NCBI GenBank assembly: GCA_003344405.1
Contig: NOWV01000139.1
Location: forward strand, 1-64,000
Length of the DNA stretch: 64,000 bases
Reading direction: 5' to 3'
Origin: Trichoplax sp. H2
Taxonomy: Eukaryota; Placozoa; Uniplacotomia; Trichoplacea
The notes below the pieces were generated by a model that was not told where the DNA came from, ran no database searches, and saw nothing but the letters and a program-made list of their open reading frames with translations. Position numbers and translations under genes: made by a program. Positions within the stretch are counted from its first letter, which is position 1. Every line of letters begins with the position of its first letter. Of the stretch, positions 59,936 to 64,000 are shown in pieces.

Positions 59936-62832
59936 GTGCAGCCAAAGTCTTTCTTCATCATGACTACCGTAATTAATACGCCAAATTTGCAGACTATTCC
60001 AGCTCAGCAACCTCAAATATTGCAGCACCCACAGGTAATGCAACCGCCACAAATAATCCAACAACAACCACAAGTTATTCATACTCCAATTCAGCAAGGC
60101 TGCTGTGGTCCAATGCCAAAAATTATACCAGATAACTTGCGACCTGCAGTATTTCGAGTGGGCATTTGTGCGTTAGTGAATGGTCTTATATCCACCATTT
60201 TTGGTATAGTGGGCTTTTTTACCACCAGTGTTCGAATTCAAGGCCACCATTATACTTATTATTATTCCAACGTTCTGGCTTATATTGCTCCTGATATTTG
60301 GTGCGGAATATTTGTAAGTTGCTCTAAATTGTTGATGTGATCATTAATCGATAATGTAATGAATCCATTTAATGACTGCATGACTAAATAATAGTGATTG
60401 AAATTACTACTAATCCTATTAATAATTCGGATCTGCAATTTTCTATACTTGCGCTGTCTAACTTAAGATGCTTGCGACAATCTTATAGTATGCTTTGAGT
60501 GGACTATTTGCCATATTATCGGATCGCAACAGAAGGAATGATCATCTAGTAAGAATTATAACCCATTTTGAACAGATAGTTTAAGATTTAATTTTACTTA
60601 GTCACTTCAATCTGAGCTCAATTAAGTAAAATTACGCAATGATGAAGTTTGTATATAGTGAATTCTATACTATATTTGACGGACAATATTAACTTTATAG
60701 ATGAACAGCTGTTATTCCTTCTCTATTATGAGCTTCATTTTGTCGCTCTTCCATATTGGTCTCAGCTTTGGCTTTATTTTTCATTACCCATCTCATTTCA
60801 CAGTTTGGTTCAATATTGTGTCGCTGATATTAGCGTTGTGTGGATCGGCTTTCTCCTTAACCCACCTTATAATCCTTAGCCGCAATTTATATTGCAGATC
60901 GAATGATTCGGTAAGTGTGAAGGTTGTTAATGGTCGTTACTTCTGAGTTAAAATATCGAGAAATAAAATTGTCTAGGTCCGATTAAATTAGCATGCAATT
61001 ACGCTAAAATATAGCAAATACAAATCTATTATTTATAATCCTTGCTTAATCTTGAAGCTAGACCAATCGATAAATATAATTGTGAACTAAGGTTTCGGAA
61101 ATGTGAAATATGCTGCTAGACAGCTTATTCGCATTCATCGATGTATAGAATTCCTTTAATTAGTACGGTAAATATCATGCCAAAACATGAACAGTATCTA
61201 TCTAAAAGGTATAATTTCTTCAGACAGCTTATTTGCATTCATCAATGGTCTATATTACTGTAATTAGTACAATATCATATAAAAACATGAACAGCATGCA
61301 CCTGATTATGGATAATGCCAATAAACTACTAATAATCCATTCTTAGTCTTGATGCCAGACTGATCGATAAGTGTTTTTGTGAAGTAAGATTTCAGAAATG
61401 TACGGTCTCCTACTAGATAGCTTATTAGCATTTATTGATGACCTGCGGTATTCCTCTAATTAGTGCAATGTAATGTCAAACATGAACAGCACGCCCCTAA
61501 AAGATAAGATTTCTTAAGATAGATTATTTATATTCATCGATGTGCAATACTCCTCTAATTAGTGCCATAAGTGTCAATGTGAACTAAAATTTTCAGAAAT
61601 GTACGATAGACCGCTACAGTTTATTCGTTTTCATCGATGTGCAGCAGTACTCTAGTCGGTATAATATTATATCAAAACATGAACTGCCTGCATCTAAATA
61701 GTGTAATTTCTGTTGAGAATACCTATAATATTATTCCAACTTCTCCATTCTAAGCTATTTAATTCGATAAATTATAAGTTATTTTTTATGCAAGATACAT
61801 CATTATTCAATGTCTATTTTTACTCATTACAGAAAATGGTTGCTGTTCAGTATAACGGAAGCAATCAAGTTGTCACTTTTGGACAACAAGGTATTTCCAG
61901 CACATTTAATAGTACTTTTAATACAGCCACCGGTAATTTATAGCGTAGATTTTCATTTATGATTTAAAGATAGTATACTGATGCAGTCTTGCCTAACAAA
62001 TTTCCTCGTATAAAAATTATGATATCTTGGATTACAGTTCTTCAAATTACGATTAAATGATCACTTATAGAGGGTTTAACAGAACTCCACCAGGAAGTTG
62101 TTTGATTTTATTCTACTTAAAAGTATTAGCAGTCGGTCGATATAGAGAGTTTAGAGGTAACAGATTCATATGCAACCATGACTGTTAATGCATTAGATTA
62201 TTTAAGAAGATAGTCATGATGGAATGGTATAATTTGGGTGAACTTTATTAACTACATAATAGTAGATTTAGTTTAGATACCATATACCGTTGTTTTGCAA
62301 TAATCTCATCAGATCGACAATTGGAGAATGTTTACTTTATGAATCAAGGTAGTATATATTCAAAGTATTAAACTTACTGAAAAGTTTTCATGCCTTTTAT
62401 TGATGCACTTTTAATCAAACAATTGCAATATCATACCATAAGTCACTACAGTAATCTTATTAATGCCCTTAAATAGAGGAAGCACTTGCTTCATAAACGT
62501 AGTTGATACACTGTACTTTAGTTGGGTACTTTAACTGAAGCATCATGTGCCGGCGAATTTAATCTCTATAATTGCTCTATATACAATAAATTCTGTTGCA
62601 ATTTAATCGTGATTAATATTCTATCACGAAAGATGGTATACCGCTTCTAATTCAGGATTTAATTTTTGTATTAGCTATCGTCTATCCAACGTCTCAGCCA
62701 GTATATTTACAGGCTGCACCCGGGGGACACTATACTACAGCTATGAATCCTAATTCAGTAGCACCTACATCAATTCAGCAAGTAGCACCTCCACAATATG
62801 GAAATTTACCTCAAACCAAAATATCAAATTAA
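59936..62832 (+). CDS. CD20/MS4A-like tetraspan membrane protein, cluster gene F
   Basis: Five exons: 59936-60313, 60489-60548, 60701-60910, 61833-61890, 62675-62832; 287 residues, or 279 if translation starts at the ninth codon (59960, MTTVINTP), which better resembles paralogue N-termini. The N-terminal region repeats Pro/Gln units (QQPQILQHPQVMQPPQ), then GCCGPMPKIIP. Spans are VGICALVNGLISTIFGIVGF, IWCGIFYALSGLFAILS, CYSFSIMSFILSLFHIGLSF and WFNIVSLILALCGSAFSLTH, then LYC. The first loop is His/Tyr-rich (RIQGHHYTYYYS). The tail has QYNGSNQVVTFGQQ and APPQYGNLP (PPxY). A frame 60649-60879 overlapping exon 3 is a shadow. A possible AATAAA signal lies near 63053. Confidence 0.87.
61060..61690. 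repeat. Imperfect tandem repeats in intron 3 of gene F
   Basis: Five or six diverged units share GCTTATTCGCATTCATCGATG, then TAATTAGTACAAT, then CATGAACAGCATGCACCTAA. Copies start near 61123, 61225, 61420, 61522 and 61617, at roughly 100-bp steps with one double-length gap. Confidence 0.75.
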
Positions 62833-64000
62833 GGAGAAGTTTAGTAATACCAATATCGCTTCTTCTTGGAAAACCTTTCCTAAAAAATAGCTACGGACGT
62901 GGATTAAGCCTTTTAAAATGTAAGAAACGTAGTATTGGTGTTTAAACTAATTTTCAGGGAGTTTAACTTTTACTATTAAACGAATTAGAATGCGGTAGAT
63001 GCAGGCTTTGCTTACAGTTAAGGGTTCATTCTAGCTGTTTTTATATCATGTAAATAAAGTACTGCAGGTTGGAATATTCTGATTTTGTTGACTGTACTGC
63101 ACATGTGGTATTGGGATTAGTTAATAGGACTAGGAAAGAATTTAATTTATGTATTAAATCTGTGAAAGTGTGTGGTGTAGCCCCCCTCCCCAAATATAGC
63201 TTAGATTACGATTCAAGATTGTACGAAAGGAGGCTAAATTGCGAGCAGGGTTGTAAGACTGCATAAGTGTCTAATTGTGGAAGATATTTACAGTACGTAT
63301 TGCAGTAATTGTATTGAGATGCTTATTTTAAGAATTTGAGATAGTAATAGATAGCGTTAATTATGTTCGTACTATGAGATTTGTATTGTGACGCTTTAAT
63401 TAGAAGCGCGAATTATGAATTGATAGCACGATAGTAAATTTATATATGATTTTGAAACCTAATTGCTAAAATATGATTGTGTTTGAAAGAAAATTATTTT
63501 GTAACTAATTGTATGTAAATTGTGAATATTGCTGTGATAATTCATATAGTCCAGAGATAGTCCTATTGAAGCTAGCTAGTTCTTGGTAGTTGTAATACGA
63601 ACCTAATCTATGTAATAAAGTGAAGTTTACAAGAAACTGCATTTTTGGGTATTTTTGAGAAGACAATTTATCATAACGTGATTTTAAGAATTCTATCTAA
63701 CTGTGAAATCCAACTAGTATTACAGGCATCTTCATTAAGATTAGCCACAATTTTAAATAAAAATTTTACCTCAAGATTTAATCTCGCTCATTTATAATAG
63801 ATTGAAAACTAGTACTAACTGCATTTCTGTTCATCTACGATTAGAAAGATATATTGTAACTTTGTATATCTATTTCAAGCAATAGTTTTAATAGCTCTTG
63901 CAACTTTTAGAATAACATATTTGCTCATTTAATAAATATTCTGCATATAAATATTTCTGATCTACAACCCTTTAATGCTCGCAAATATTTTCATATTATA
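62833..64000. other. 3' flank of gene F, C-poor tract
   Basis: AATAAA near 63053 may end the gene F transcript. From about 63060 to 63650 the plus strand is poor in C and richer in G and T, the reverse of the skew seen at 44.7-45.4 kb, ending with another AATAAA near 63615. The frame 63069-63266 (65 codons) is Cys-containing but unrecognised. Confidence 0.5.

Noticed and set aside
60649-60879. A 76-codon plus-strand frame
   Set aside because: It overlaps gene F exon 3 in another frame; the exon frame has the family signature and correct phases.
1-64000. Bacterial-type features (operons, ribosome binding sites, CRISPR arrays) and tRNA or rRNA genes
   Set aside because: The genes are spliced and eukaryotic. 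I saw no regularly spaced identical repeats with unique spacers, no tRNA cloverleaf and no rRNA sequence.

Overview
This is nuclear DNA from an AT-rich, intron-rich animal. Reading the splice sites by eye gives 42 coding exons in a CAND1 orthologue, a 106-residue mitochondrial IF1 inhibitor, an amnionless orthologue (a metazoan endocytic co-receptor) and six paralogous four-span membrane protein genes. Amnionless together with dense, short GT-AG introns points to an early-branching metazoan. A placozoan (Trichoplax/Hoilungia type) is my best guess, but that is inference; a sponge or cnidarian is not excluded.

Layout. 1-1640: upstream region rich in GTAC palindromes. 1641-10549 (+): CAND1, the cullin-RING ligase exchange factor. 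11799-13757 (-): the ATP synthase inhibitor IF1, tail-to-tail with CAND1. 13758-15345: intergenic, with a probable decayed Na+/H+ antiporter fragment on the minus strand. 15346-22329 (+): amnionless, whose third intron holds a minisatellite. 25102-62832: a cluster of six CD20/MS4A-like tetraspan genes. Three lie on the minus strand (25.1-28.2, 32.2-34.3 and 37.3-39.7 kb) and three on the plus strand (46.5-51.5, 53.2-55.8 and 59.9-62.8 kb). The two arms diverge from a 6.8-kb spacer that carries a broken Ty3/gypsy-type pol fragment, decayed tandem repeats, a strand-skewed tract and one copy of a 630-bp duplicated element; the other copy sits in intron 1 of the fourth gene. A lone decayed exon at 23.5 kb suggests a seventh cluster member once existed.

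The single-copy genes do unrelated housekeeping or transport jobs. The cluster is the distinctive part. All six genes share five coding exons with the same phases, a 60-nt second exon, a third exon of 210-225 nt, a Pro/Gln-rich N-terminus, four membrane spans and a Pro/Tyr-rich C-terminal tail. Five of the six tails carry PPxY and the sixth carries LPSY, which suggests a shared cytoplasmic WW-domain (NEDD4-type ligase) partner.

All exon boundaries were assigned by hand from reading frame, GT/AG sites and family conservation. They are internally consistent in phase for every gene except two junctions in amnionless.
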